Notes: generated by a model from the letters alone, not told the origin. A stretch of DNA of 64,000 nt from Streptomyces sp. D2-8 (GCF_023184515.1 NZ_JAAHBP010000025.1:62001-126000), one strand, 5' to 3'; shown: positions 7,417-16,488, numbered from the stretch's first letter. Numbers and translations are program-made.

Positions 7417-8298
7417 TCAGCGGATGGTTTCCCGTTCGACCGGGAGCCACAGCTCGGCGTCCGCCTCCGTGCCGTCGTCGGACATGCGGGTGCGGAGGAT
7501 CTCCGGGCCGGGGCGGGTGCGGTACGGGTTGGAGGGGAACCACTCGGTGAACACGTCGCGCCACAGCTCCTGGATGGCCTCGGGGGCCGGGCCCGACGTG
7601 GTGAAGACCGCCCAGGTGCCCGGCGGGACCGGGAGGGCGGTGGTGCCGTCGGGGATCGGGCCCGGAACCGGGCCCGAGGTGATCACGGCCTGGTAGTAGT
7701 CGAGTTCCGTGCCCTCCGCGCGGCTCGGGTCCAAGTCGTCGCAGACCGCCACGACGCCCTGCGGCTCCTGGTCGGACAGTTTCTCCAGGGCCTCCACGGC
7801 GGACTTGTCCAGGCCCCGGACGAAGTCGATGATCGCCTGGTTCGGGCCGGAGTGGACCAGGGGGATCCGGGCCTTGAAGCCCGTGACGGTGAAGGCCGGG
7901 CGGTCCACTACTCGGTACTGCATGCTGCTGCTCCCTTCGACGGTGAGCCGGAAGGCCAGCCGGGGCTGGGAGACCAGCGCGGCGCCGGTGCGCCGGGCCT
8001 CGCCCGGGCCCACGCCGTGCATCGTGCGGAACGCCCGCGCGAACGCCTCGCCGGAGCCGTAGCCGTAGCGGACCGCGATCTCCAGGAGCGTCGCGTCACC
8101 CGACAGCACCTCCGCGCCCGCGACCGTCAGCCGGCGGCGGCGGATGTACTCCGACAGGGGCATGCCTGCCAGGGCGGAGAACATCCGGCGCAGGTGGTAC
8201 TCCGAGGTGCATGCCGTACGCGCCAGGTCCGCCACGTCGACGGTCTGGTCGAGGTTCCGTTCGATCCGGTCCATCGCCTGGTTGAGCTGCTCCAGCAC
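7417..8298 (-). CDS. AraC-family regulator with GyrI-like effector domain
   Basis: A 293-residue transcription factor. Residues 1-100 hold two helix-turn-helix units of the AraC/XylS type (DLARTACTSEYHLRRMFSAL and LEIAVRYGYGSGEAFARAFR); residues 130-293 resemble the GyrI-like/AraC effector-binding domain seen in Rob and BmrR relatives, which binds small hydrophobic or cationic ligands. The GTG at 8298 (MLEQLNQAMDRIE) has a strong AAGGAGG at 8305-8311, six bases away, which decides the start over longer open frames. It is divergent from the glycosyltransferase at 8505; no target operon is obvious. The ligand is unknown. Confidence 0.88.
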   Translation of the reverse strand: MLEQLNQAMDRIERNLDQTVDVADLARTACTSEYHLRRMFSALAGMPLSEYIRRRRLTVAGAEVLSGDATLLEIAVRYGYGSGEAFARAFRTMHGVGPGEARRTGAALVSQPRLAFRLTVEGSSSMQYRVVDRPAFTVTGFKARIPLVHSGPNQAIIDFVRGLDKSAVEALEKLSDQEPQGVVAVCDDLDPSRAEGTELDYYQAVITSGPVPGPIPDGTTALPVPPGTWAVFTTSGPAPEAIQELWRDVFTEWFPSNPYRTRPGPEILRTRMSDDGTEADAELWLPVERETIR

Positions 8299-8504
8299 GT
8301 CCGGCCTCCTTCCGTTTCCTGCCCGCACGCTAGGCGGCGCGTGCCCTGCCGCACCCGACATCCTGTGCCCGTTCCGGTCGGGTGCGGCCTGTGCTGAACG
8401 GCGTGGGCGAACCGCCGTCCGGCAGGAGTACTCGCGGCGTCCTCACCGTGAACGGCTAGCATCGCCCGTCAACCCGTCAGTTGCCGACCGGATGAGGTGA
8501 GGAC

Positions 8505-9398
8505 ATGGGGGCGCCCCGGATCGCCGTCGCCGTGGTGACGATGGGCAACCGGCCCGAAGAGGTCGACGCCCTGCTGGAGTCCGTGGCCAAGCAGGACGTG
8601 CCGCCCGAGCGGATCGTCATCGTCGGCAACGGCTGCCCGCTGCCGGACTTCGCCCGGCGGCTGTCGCTGCCCGGCGAGGTCACCGCCGTCGAACTCGACG
8701 AGAACCTCGGCTGCCCCGGCGGGCGCAACGCGGCCCTGGCACGGCTGCGGGAGTTCGGCGACGTCGACGTCGTGGTGGATCTGGACGACGACGGTCTGCT
8801 CGTCGACCCCGATGTGCTGCGCCGCGTGCGGGACCTGTACGCCGCCGACGAGCGGCTCGGCATCGTCGGCTTCCGCATCGCCGACGAGCACGGCGAGACG
8901 CAGCAGCGGCACGTGCCCCGGATCGGCAACTCCGACCCCGGCCGGGGCGGTTACGTCACCGGCTTCCTCGGCGGCGGCCACGCGCTGCGGATGGCGATGC
9001 TCGACGAGGTCGGCGACTGGCCCGCCGAGTTCTTCTTCGCGCACGAGGAGACCGACCTCGCATGGCGCGCGGTGGATGCCGGGTGGCGGATCCTGTACGC
9101 GCCGGAACTGCTGCTCCGGCATCCGAAGACCTCGCCCGCCCGGCACGCCATCTACTACCGCGTCAACGCCCGCAACCGGGTCTGGCTGGCCCGCCGCCGG
9201 CTGCCGCTCGCGCTCGTCCCCGTCCATCTGGGCGTGTGGGTGCTGCTCACCCTCGCCCGGAACCGGTCGGGGGCCGGGCTGCGTGCGTGGTTCGGCGGAT
9301 TCGTGGAAGGCGTACGGGAGCCGGCGGGGGAGCGGCGGCCCATGCGGTGGCGGACGGTGTGGCGGCTCACCCGGCTGGGGCGGCCGCCCGTCATCTGA
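8505..9398 (+). CDS. GT2-family glycosyltransferase
   Basis: A 297-residue family 2 glycosyltransferase. The N-terminal GT-A fold starts with RIAVAVVTMGNRPEEVDALL; an acidic nucleotide-sugar and metal-binding cluster DLDDD lies at residues 92-96; GGGHALRMAMLDEVG and FAHEETDLAWR give the usual acceptor-side ED-type motif. The C-terminal part has a hydrophobic segment (LALVPVHLGVWVLLTLA) that may associate with the membrane. The ATG is preceded by GAGGTGAGG. It stands alone between an AraC gene and a SARP gene. The sugar and acceptor cannot be told; relatives act in cell-wall or polysaccharide assembly. Confidence 0.85.
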   Translation: MGAPRIAVAVVTMGNRPEEVDALLESVAKQDVPPERIVIVGNGCPLPDFARRLSLPGEVTAVELDENLGCPGGRNAALARLREFGDVDVVVDLDDDGLLVDPDVLRRVRDLYAADERLGIVGFRIADEHGETQQRHVPRIGNSDPGRGGYVTGFLGGGHALRMAMLDEVGDWPAEFFFAHEETDLAWRAVDAGWRILYAPELLLRHPKTSPARHAIYYRVNARNRVWLARRRLPLALVPVHLGVWVLLTLARNRSGAGLRAWFGGFVEGVREPAGERRPMRWRTVWRLTRLGRPPVI

Positions 9399-9563
9399 TG
9401 CGCTGAGGAGACGACTCGATGTGTGGAGGAGACGGCCCGCCGCGCTGAAGAGATGGTGTGGGCCCCGGTCGTTCACCTCCGCCGACCGGGACCCGGACCC
9501 GGCCGCGGCGGCGACACTCCCCCGAGTTGCGCGTCCAGACGCGCGCGCCGCCGGGCCAGATCC

Positions 9564-9580
9564 GATGTAGTGATCACATC
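9564..9580. promoter_or_regulatory. 17-bp near-palindrome, candidate operator
   Basis: GATGT and ACATC arms flank a centre that includes the palindrome GTGATCAC. It lies 8 bases before the direct repeats upstream of the SARP regulator. The binding protein is unknown. Confidence 0.35.
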
Positions 9581-9587
9581 AGGCTTT

Positions 9588-9627
9588 GCCAACGGATCGC
9601 TAACATGTGGCCAACGGTTCGCCGTTG
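9588..9627 (+). promoter_or_regulatory. 22-bp spaced direct repeats and TTCG hairpin upstream of SARP gene
   Basis: GCCAACGGATCGC (9588-9600) and GCCAACGGTTCGC (9610-9622) differ at one base and are 22 bp apart, two helical turns. SARP proteins bind direct repeats with 11 or 22 bp phasing, so this fits an autoregulatory or cross-regulatory SARP site. The second copy overlaps a perfect hairpin CAACGG-TTCG-CCGTTG at 9612-9627. Confidence 0.5.
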
Positions 9628-9784
9628 CGTCGTCTGCCGATTGGCCGGAAGTCGCCGAACCAAGGTCGACGACGGCCAGGGCGGCGGCTGATCCCGGCGG
9701 AGCAGGCGAAGGCCGAGGTGGCGGAAATCCGCTGCCCAGGGGTGGAAACTCGTCAAGGCGGGAGGCACGGGGGGTAGTGGCGCG

Positions 9785-12730
9785 ATGATGCGGTTCGGGC
9801 TGTTGGGGCCGCCGGTGCTGTTCTACGACGTCCAGGGCGGCGGCCGGGGTGAGGCCCGGGCCATCGCCGGCCCCAAGTCCCGTGTGCTGCTGGCCGCGTT
9901 GCTGCTCGACGCAGGCCGGGCCGTCTCCGTCGAGTCGCTCAAGGACGCGCTGTGGGGCGGGGCGCCGCCCGTGTCCGCCCAGGCCTCGCTGCACAATCAC
10001 ATCACCCGGCTGCGGCGGCTGCTCGACGATCCCGAACGACTGCGCACCGTGCCGTCCGGGTATGTGCTGCGGATCGACGAGGGCGAGCTCGACGTCCACG
10101 TCTTCGACGCCCACGTCGCCGAGGCCCGTGCCGCGCACACCGGCCGGGACCGGGAACGGGTCGTGCGCGCGTGCACCGCCGCACTCGCCCTGTGGCGCGG
10201 CGCGCCGCTCGCCGGGCTGCCACCCGAGGTGGGCGGGTACGCCTTCGCGCAGCGGCTGTGCGAGGCTCGGCTGCTGCTCCTGGAGTGGCGCCACGAAGCC
10301 GAGTTGGCGCTGGGCGGCCCGCGGCTGCACGAGCTGGTGCCGGAGCTGGCGGCGTTGACCGGCGAGTATCCGCTGCGGGAGGTGTTCCACCGGCAGCTCA
10401 TGCTCGCCCTGCACCGCACCGGCCGTCAGGCCGAGGCCCTGGCCGTCCATCGCGAGCTGCGCACCCGCCTCGTCGGCCGGCTCGGGATCGAGCCGGGGCC
10501 GGGGGTGCGGGAGGCCCATGTGGAGGTGCTGCGGGGGGCCGCGGGGGACGGTGGTTCAGGGGAGCCGGGTGAACCGGGCAGGCCGATCGTCCCGCCCGCC
10601 CAGCTGCCCCCGCCCTCGACCCACTTCATCGGCCGCGCTGCCGTACGCGACGCCCTGCACCGCACGCTCACGGCACCCGATCCGTATCCCACCGCCGTCA
10701 TCAGCGGCATGGCCGGCGTCGGCAAGAGCGCGCTCGCGCTGCATGTCGCCCATCAGCTGGAGGAACGTTTCCCCGATGGGCAGCTCCACCTCGACCTGCA
10801 CGGCGCCACCCCGGGCATGACACCACTCACCCCTGGTCAGGCCCTCACCACCCTGCTGCGTGACCTCGGCACCGAGCCCTGCCGCATCCCCGAACAGCCG
10901 GACGCCGCAGCCGCGTTGCTGCGTTCGCTGCTCGCGCCGACGCGCACGCTCCTGGTGCTGGACGACGCCGCGAGTGCCGCGCAGGTACGGCCGCTGCTGC
11001 CGGGCGGCGCAGGGTGCGGGGTGATCGTCACGAGCCGTTCGCCGCTGACCGCTCTCGACGGCGCGGTCCGGTTCCCGCTCGCCCCGCTGTCGGACGAGGA
11101 GAGCGCCGAACTCCTGCGCAGGGCTTCGGGCCGCGACGGACTGGACGGCACGGACGCCGCCCGGCTCCTCGTCGAGCTCACCGGCCGGCTCCCGCTGGCC
11201 CTGCGGGTCGTCGCCGCGCGGCTCGCCGCCCGCCGGGCCCTCTCCGCCGACGCCCTCGCCGGACAACTCGCCGTCGAGGACGGGCGATTGCACCACCTGG
11301 AGTACGACGACCTGAGCGTCCGCCGCTCCCTGGCCGTCGCGCACGACGCGCTCGCCGCCTCCGAGCGCGAGACCGACCGGGACGCGGCCCGCACCCTGCG
11401 CCGTATCGGCGCGCTCGACCTGCCCACGTACGGCGCCGGCCTGCTCGCCCACCTCACCGGCACCGGCGAACCCCGCACCGAGGCCGCCCTGGACCGCCTC
11501 CTCGACGTGGCCCTGCTGGAGGAGACGACGTACGGCCGCTACGCACCGCACGACCTGGTGCGCGACTTCGCCCGTGAACTGGCCGGAGAGCGGGACGCCG
11601 TCGACACCGCGCTGCACTGGTACGCCGCCGTCGCCGAGCGCGTCCTCGCCGCGATCGTGGCACCCGGACCCGACCAGAGCGACCGCCGCCGGCCCACCGC
11701 GAGCCGGCCGAGCGGCCACACGGCCCACGTCGACAGCGTCGCCCCCTTCGCCGGCCCCGAAGAGGCATTCCTCTGGGGAGACAGGGAGCTGGAGAACGTC
11801 GTCACCCTGGTCCAGCGGTACGCGGACGACCCCGCCGGGCAGCGTGCGGGCCTGGTCTCCACGCTCGTCCGGCTGATCTTCCCGTACACGCATCGCCGGG
11901 GACGCGTCGCCGAGATGGAGGTGCTCGGGCAGGCCGGCCTCCGGGTGGCCCGGCGGCTCGGTGACGCGGCGGCGGAGGCATACGCGCTGGTCGACCTCGC
12001 CGGGCTGCACTTCCTGACCGGCCGGCAGAACGACGCCCTCGCCCTCAACGACCACGCGCTCGTCATCTGGCGGCGGCTGGACCACCCGACCTGGATCCGC
12101 CGCTGCCTCAACAACCGCGGCCTGCTGCTGGACGGGCTCGGCCGGCACACCGAGGCGGGCGAGGCGCTGACGCGGAGCCTGGAGTACGCACGGCGGCTGA
12201 ACGATCCGTACGGCGAGGCCGTCACCCACAGTCACCTCGGCAACCTCTTCGAGCACACCGACCCGCGGGCCGCCATCGAGCAGCACCGGCGTTCGCTGGC
12301 GCTCGGTGACGAGATCGGCGCCGTGATCGTGCGGCACTCCGCGCACTGCAACATCGGGTACGCCCATCTGCGGCTCGGGGAACCGGCCGCCGCTCTCCCG
12401 CACTTCGAGGAGAGCCTGCGCATCCTCGGCGGGCACGGCGACTGGCACGGGGAGTCCCAGGCCCGGCTCGGCCTGGTCCGTGCCCTGCGGCTGCTGGGCC
12501 GCAGCGGGCCGGCCGCCCGCGAGTGCGCCGAGCTGCTCGACCGGGCCGACGCCCGCGCCGACCGCTACACCGCCGCTCTCGCCCGCCACCAGCACGGGCT
12601 GCTGCTGCGGGCGCGGGGCCACATCGGCGAGGCGCGCGAGGAGTGGGGTTCGGCCCTCGCGGCACTGGAGGGGACGGACGAGCGGGCGGTGGTAACGGAG
12701 TTGCGTGCGTTGCTCGCTCCCGCCGGCTGA
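9785..12730 (+). CDS. AfsR/SARP-family regulator with NB-ARC and TPR domains
   Basis: A 981-residue large SARP. Residues 1-95 form an OmpR-like winged helix (LLAALLLDAGRAVSVESLKD; SLHNHITRLRRLLDD), residues 100-245 the bacterial transcriptional activator domain with LERE-type helices (HRQLMLALHRTGRQAEAL). After a linker comes an NB-ARC ATPase with Walker A GMAGVGKS at 308-315 and a Walker B-like LLVLDDAA. The C-terminal third has tetratricopeptide-like repeats (AEAYALVDLAGLHFLTGRQ; NRGLLLDGLGRHTEAGEAL). This is the AfsR architecture, linking signals to antibiotic and developmental genes. No biosynthetic cluster adjoins it, so it may be an orphan or pleiotropic regulator. Two ATGs in tandem (9785, 9788) could start it. 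Confidence 0.9.
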   Translation: MMRFGLLGPPVLFYDVQGGGRGEARAIAGPKSRVLLAALLLDAGRAVSVESLKDALWGGAPPVSAQASLHNHITRLRRLLDDPERLRTVPSGYVLRIDEGELDVHVFDAHVAEARAAHTGRDRERVVRACTAALALWRGAPLAGLPPEVGGYAFAQRLCEARLLLLEWRHEAELALGGPRLHELVPELAALTGEYPLREVFHRQLMLALHRTGRQAEALAVHRELRTRLVGRLGIEPGPGVREAHVEVLRGAAGDGGSGEPGEPGRPIVPPAQLPPPSTHFIGRAAVRDALHRTLTAPDPYPTAVISGMAGVGKSALALHVAHQLEERFPDGQLHLDLHGATPGMTPLTPGQALTTLLRDLGTEPCRIPEQPDAAAALLRSLLAPTRTLLVLDDAASAAQVRPLLPGGAGCGVIVTSRSPLTALDGAVRFPLAPLSDEESAELLRRASGRDGLDGTDAARLLVELTGRLPLALRVVAARLAARRALSADALAGQLAVEDGRLHHLEYDDLSVRRSLAVAHDALAASERETDRDAARTLRRIGALDLPTYGAGLLAHLTGTGEPRTEAALDRLLDVALLEETTYGRYAPHDLVRDFARELAGERDAVDTALHWYAAVAERVLAAIVAPGPDQSDRRRPTASRPSGHTAHVDSVAPFAGPEEAFLWGDRELENVVTLVQRYADDPAGQRAGLVSTLVRLIFPYTHRRGRVAEMEVLGQAGLRVARRLGDAAAEAYALVDLAGLHFLTGRQNDALALNDHALVIWRRLDHPTWIRRCLNNRGLLLDGLGRHTEAGEALTRSLEYARRLNDPYGEAVTHSHLGNLFEHTDPRAAIEQHRRSLALGDEIGAVIVRHSAHCNIGYAHLRLGEPAAALPHFEESLRILGGHGDWHGESQARLGLVRALRLLGRSGPAARECAELLDRADARADRYTAALARHQHGLLLRARGHIGEAREEWGSALAALEGTDERAVVTELRALLAPAG

Positions 12731-12765
12731 CCACTGCCGTCCTCATCACACCCCACCCGAGCGGC

Positions 12766-14469
12766 CTACTTGGCGTCCGCGTAGCACTCCACCACCGCCG
12801 TCGTGAACGGGAACCGCACCGGTGTCTCCCCGAAGGTCAGCCGCCCGGCCAGGGCCGCCGCCTCGCGGATCGCCGCCACGACCGCCTCCGTCTCCTCCTC
12901 GGGGCAGTGCACGATCACCTCGTCGTGCTGGAAGAAGACCAGCTCGGCCGCCAGCTCCGCGCAGCTCTTCCGCAGCGCGGCGAGCAGGAGCAACGCCCAG
13001 TCGGCGGCGCTGCCCTGGACGACGAAGTTGCGGGCGAAGCGGCCGCGGGCACGGGCGTTGGTGGAGGCGTAGCCGGGCACCCACTGCCCGCCGTCCGGTT
13101 GGTCGTCCTCCCCGGAGACGACGGCAGCCGTCGGGATGCCGGCCTCCTCGCTCGCGTCGTCCGTCCCCCGGGCCGCGGGCGGGCAGGTCCGGCCGAGCCA
13201 GGTCCGCACGAGCCGGCCCTCCTCCCCGGCCCGGGCCGCGTCGTCGACGTACGCCACCGCCCTGGGGAAACGGCGTCTGAGCGCGGCGAGGTTCTTCAGG
13301 CCGTCGCCGGAGGTCTGGCCGTAGACCGCGCCGAGCACGGCGAGTTTGGCCTGGGAGCGGTCGCCGGAGAAGGCGCGGTCGGAGACGGACTGGTACAGGT
13401 CGGTCTCCCGGCCGGCCACCTCCATCAGGCCGGGGTCGCGGGAGATCGCCGCGAGGACGCGCGGCTCCATCTGGTCGGCGTCGGCGACGACGAGCCGCCA
13501 GCCGGGGTCGGCGACCACGGCCCGCCGGATCACCTTGGGGATCTGGAGCCCGCCTCCGCCGTTGGTCACCCAGCGCCCGGTCACCGTCCCGCCCGCGAGG
13601 AACTCGGGTCTGAAGCGGCCCTCGCGGACCCAGTCCTGCAGCCAGGACCAGCCGTGGGCGACCCAGATGCGGTACAGCTTCTTGTACTCGATCAGGGGCT
13701 TCACGGCGGGGTGGTCGACCGACTCGAGCTCCCAGCGGCGGGTCGAGGAGACCTTGATGCCGGCCTGGGAGAAGGCCCTGACCACATCGGCGGGCAGGTC
13801 GGGGCGGACGCGGCGGCCGAAGGCGGTGGAGACCTCCTCGGCCAGCTCGGCCAGGCGGCGCGGCTCACCGCCGCCCGCGTACCGCTCGCCCAGCAGGTCG
13901 TGCAGGAGCGCGCGGTGCACCTCGGCGCTCCAGGGCAGCCCGGCGCGGTTCAGCTCGGCGGCCACCAGCATGCCCGCCGACTCGGCGGCCGTCAGCAGCC
14001 GCATGCGGTCGGGGTGCTCGGCGCTGTCGTGCCGCAGCTGCTGGTCGGCGTAGACCGCGAGGAGGTCGGGCAGGGGCAGGTGGACGCCCTGAGGCTCGAA
14101 CAGGGAGGACTGGGAGCCCGGTTCGGCGGACCGCTGCGGCGGATCGGGCGGTACGGGGCCGCCGCGCAGCCGGGCCAGGGCGGCCGCGGCCGAGCGTGGT
14201 TCCCCGTACCGCCCCTCGTGGCCGAGGAGGAGGGTCTCGGCGGCCTCGATGTCGTAGCACCGCTCGGCTCGCACCCCCGTGGCGAGCAGGCGCGGGTAGA
14301 CCTCGGCGGTGGACCGCCACACCCACCGCGTGACGCCGGGACGGCTCCGCACGGCCTCGGCGGGATCCGCCTCCCGCCGCACCGGGCCGGAGGGCAGCCC
14401 GTCCGGACCGAGGGGGGCGACGTCCACGCCACCGTCCTCGGCCGGAGCGAGCGCCCACCGGTCGGCCAT
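12766..14469 (-). CDS. PolA-like DNA polymerase (annotated family: bifunctional 3'-5' exonuclease/DNA polymerase)
   Basis: A 567-residue family A polymerase related to the polymerase half of DNA polymerase I. Motif A appears as DADQMEPRVLAAIS (canonical DYSQIELR), motif B as RSQAKLAVLGAVYGQ, and motif C as FFQHDEVIVH. The N-terminal exonuclease-like part is short and shows no complete DEDD set by eye, so proofreading is doubtful. The ATG at 14469 (MADRWALAP) is chosen because family members begin there; no ribosome site is evident. It is a second polymerase beside the main PolA typical of actinomycetes, possibly for repair; its role is not established from sequence. Confidence 0.82.
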   Translation of the reverse strand: MADRWALAPAEDGGVDVAPLGPDGLPSGPVRREADPAEAVRSRPGVTRWVWRSTAEVYPRLLATGVRAERCYDIEAAETLLLGHEGRYGEPRSAAAALARLRGGPVPPDPPQRSAEPGSQSSLFEPQGVHLPLPDLLAVYADQQLRHDSAEHPDRMRLLTAAESAGMLVAAELNRAGLPWSAEVHRALLHDLLGERYAGGGEPRRLAELAEEVSTAFGRRVRPDLPADVVRAFSQAGIKVSSTRRWELESVDHPAVKPLIEYKKLYRIWVAHGWSWLQDWVREGRFRPEFLAGGTVTGRWVTNGGGGLQIPKVIRRAVVADPGWRLVVADADQMEPRVLAAISRDPGLMEVAGRETDLYQSVSDRAFSGDRSQAKLAVLGAVYGQTSGDGLKNLAALRRRFPRAVAYVDDAARAGEEGRLVRTWLGRTCPPAARGTDDASEEAGIPTAAVVSGEDDQPDGGQWVPGYASTNARARGRFARNFVVQGSAADWALLLLAALRKSCAELAAELVFFQHDEVIVHCPEEETEAVVAAIREAAALAGRLTFGETPVRFPFTTAVVECYADAK

Positions 14470-14523
14470 GCTGCGAGTGTGCCAGGGGGGTCTGACAACG
14501 CCCCCTGCCACCGCCGAGGGAGG

Positions 14524-15264
14524 TCAGGACTCGTCCGGCACGTTCTCCTGTGCCCGCGCGATCCTCTCCAGCACCTTGGCGACGTACCGCTCCGTCCGCT
14601 CCTTGCCGATGCCCAGGCCGCTGAGGACGCCCTGGCCGTTCTCGTGCTCCAGGAGGGCGAGCAGGATGTGCTCGGTGCCGATGTAGTTGTGGCCGAGGCG
14701 CAGGGCCTCGCGGAAGGTGAGCTCGAGTACCTTCTTGGCGGCCTGGCCGTACGGCACGAGTTCCGGGGCATCGTCGACGGCCGGCGGGAGTGCCGCCGTG
14801 GCCGCCGCGCGGACCGCGTCGAGGGAGACGCCCTGTTCGACGATGGCCTTCGCGGCGAGGGCATCGGGTTCGGCCAGCAGGCCGAGGACGAGGTGCTCGG
14901 GCAGGCCCTCGGCGTTGTGCGCCGCCTTGGACGCGTTGTGCGCGGCCATCACGGCGCTGCGGGCACGGGGCGTGTAGCGGTTGAAGCCCTGGCTCGGGTC
15001 GAGGTCGGCCGACTCCTTCGGCACGAACCGCTTCTGGGCGGCCTGCCGGGTGACGCCCATGCTCTTGCCGATGTCGGTCCAGGACGCGCCGGACCGCCGG
15101 GCCTGGTCGACGAAGTGGCCGATCAGGTGGTCGGCCACGTCGCCCAGGTGGTCCGCGGCGATCACCGCGTCCTGGAGCTGGTCCAGCGGCTCCGGGTGGA
15201 CCTTCTTGATGGCCGCGATGAGGTCGTCGAGACGGATGGCTGACGTGGTGTCGGGGTTCGTCAT
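14524..15264 (-). CDS. HTH protein with Clp N-terminal (ClpC-type) repeats
   Basis: A 246-residue protein. Residues 1-85 are a predicted DNA-binding part (QARRSGASWTDIGKSMGVTRQAAQKRF is a clear helix-turn-helix). Residues 95-240 hold two Clp N-domain repeats (YTPRARSAVMAAHNASKAAHN; LRLGHNYIGTEHILLALLEHENG) like the substrate or adaptor face of ClpC, but there is no AAA+ motor. It may sense or deliver proteolysis substrates, or act as a stress regulator; this is inference. Its promoter overlaps a perfect 10+10 palindrome, and the -10 lies six bases from the ATG, which suggests a leaderless and probably autoregulated mRNA. Confidence 0.85.
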   Translation of the reverse strand: MTNPDTTSAIRLDDLIAAIKKVHPEPLDQLQDAVIAADHLGDVADHLIGHFVDQARRSGASWTDIGKSMGVTRQAAQKRFVPKESADLDPSQGFNRYTPRARSAVMAAHNASKAAHNAEGLPEHLVLGLLAEPDALAAKAIVEQGVSLDAVRAAATAALPPAVDDAPELVPYGQAAKKVLELTFREALRLGHNYIGTEHILLALLEHENGQGVLSGLGIGKERTERYVAKVLERIARAQENVPDES

Positions 15265-15315
15265 GCGTCAACCGTAGGTTGCGCCCTGATGACTGTCAAC
15301 CATGAGTTGACAGTC
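15265..15315 (-). promoter_or_regulatory. promoter and palindromic operator of the HTH/Clp-N gene
   Basis: Read on the minus strand: -35 TTGACA (15299-15294), 17-base spacer, -10 TACGGT (15276-15271), then TGACGC and ATG at 15264. The -35 lies inside a palindrome with arms GACTGTCAAC (15291-15300) and GTTGACAGTC (15306-15315) and centre CATGA. A second small inverted repeat CAACC-GTA-GGTTG (15269-15281) covers the -10. A complete consensus promoter with no 5' leader is rare enough to trust. Confidence 0.75.
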
Positions 15316-15375
15316 GCGAGGGCGTACGGGATCGCGGGTTCCGGGCCGTCCGCGGCGGCATGGCACCATCGGCCC

Positions 15376-16488
15376 GTGAGTACGTCCAGCACCGTCGACC
15401 GCGCGTTCGCAGCGGCCCTCTACGAGACCGGCGAGACAGCCCTCGACACCGGCGCGTCCCTGCTCGCCTCCGACCCGGCGGCGGACGCCGAACTCGCCCG
15501 GCGTGGGCAGGAGTTCGTGGCGGCGGCCTGGCGGCGTGGCTGGCAGCCGGCCGACCTCGTACGGACCGTCCGGCGCGAGCTGGACGACGCACACGTGCTC
15601 CAGGTGGCCGCGCTGATCCGCGCACAGGCGCCCGGCGACGGCCCCCGGGGCAGCCGCTGGACCGCGCAGCTCGCGGAACTCCCCGCCGACGGCCCGCCCC
15701 GCACCGACCGCTTCTCGCACGCCACCGCCGTGCTGGAGCTGTACCGCCTGCTGCTGCGGCTGCCGGCCCTGGAGGCCCTCGACGAGGAGCCGGGGAAGGC
15801 GGCCGGGAGCGCGAGGACCGAGTCCCGCATGCTCACCCGCATCCGCGCCCTGCTCGCCAAGGCGGAGGCCACCGGATTCCCGGAGGAGGCCGAGGCGCTC
15901 AGCGCCAAGGCGCAGGAGCTGATGGCCCGGCACAGCGTCGACGAGGCGCTGCTCGCGGCGCGGGCGCCCTCCCCGGACGCGCCCGGTGCCTGCCGGGTCG
16001 GGGTCGAGCCGCCGTACGAGCAGGCCAGGGCGGTGCTGCTGGACGCCGTCGCCGGCGCCAACCACTGCCGGGCGGTGTGGAACGAGCCCCTCGGCTTCTC
16101 CACCGTGGTCGGCTTCGAAACCGACCTGGAGGCGGTCGAACTCCTCTACACCTCACTCCTCGTGCAGGCCACGGCCGCGATGACGAAGGCGGAGGCCGTG
16201 CAGCGGGCAGGTGGCCGCAAGCGCACCAAGACGTTCCGGCAGTCGTTCCTCGCGGCCTACGCCCACCGCATCGGCACCCGCCTGGCAGCGGCCGCCGAGA
16301 CCCAGGTGACCGACGACCTGCTCCCGGTCCTCGCCTCCCGCGACGTCGCCGTCACCGGGCGGCTGGACCGGATGTTCCCGGAGACGACCACGACCCGGCT
16401 GCGCGGGGTGCGCGACGCGGCGGGCTGGACGGAGGGCGCGCAGGCGGCGGACCGGGCCCAGGTCCGGCACCGGTCGCCGCTGCGCTGA
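15376..16488 (+). CDS. DUF2786 domain protein
   Basis: A 370-residue cytoplasmic protein. Residues 150-195 match the DUF2786 signature (TRIRALLAKAEATGFPEEAE, then KAQELMARHSVDEALL), a small helical domain common in actinobacteria and phages. The rest (about 215-350) resembles the domain usually following DUF2786. Function is unknown; some members are near nucleic-acid genes. The GTG at 15376 (MSTSSTVDRAF) is preferred; the frame is open further upstream into the divergent operator. There is no Shine-Dalgarno, and CACCAT six bases before the GTG could be a -10 of a leaderless transcript. It is divergent from the HTH/Clp-N gene. Confidence 0.8.
   Translation: MSTSSTVDRAFAAALYETGETALDTGASLLASDPAADAELARRGQEFVAAAWRRGWQPADLVRTVRRELDDAHVLQVAALIRAQAPGDGPRGSRWTAQLAELPADGPPRTDRFSHATAVLELYRLLLRLPALEALDEEPGKAAGSARTESRMLTRIRALLAKAEATGFPEEAEALSAKAQELMARHSVDEALLAARAPSPDAPGACRVGVEPPYEQARAVLLDAVAGANHCRAVWNEPLGFSTVVGFETDLEAVELLYTSLLVQATAAMTKAEAVQRAGGRKRTKTFRQSFLAAYAHRIGTRLAAAAETQVTDDLLPVLASRDVAVTGRLDRMFPETTTTRLRGVRDAAGWTEGAQAADRAQVRHRSPLR

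Larger units (their letters stand above)
9399..9784. other. 386-bp upstream region of the SARP gene
   Basis: No convincing gene is present. It contains a near-palindrome GATGT...ACATC around GTGATCAC (9564-9580), a direct repeat at 9588-9622, and a hairpin at 9612-9627, listed separately. The rest shows nothing recognisable. Confidence 0.5.

Noticed and set aside
9473..10519. Long minus-strand open frame opposite the SARP gene
   Set aside because: Antisense to the conserved SARP DNA-binding part, with no domain and no ribosome site.
15325..15330. Mirror promoter for the DUF2786 gene from the palindromic TTGACA at 15307
   Set aside because: TACGGG is only 12 bases downstream and no -10 lies at 17-18 bases, so only the minus-strand promoter is convincing.
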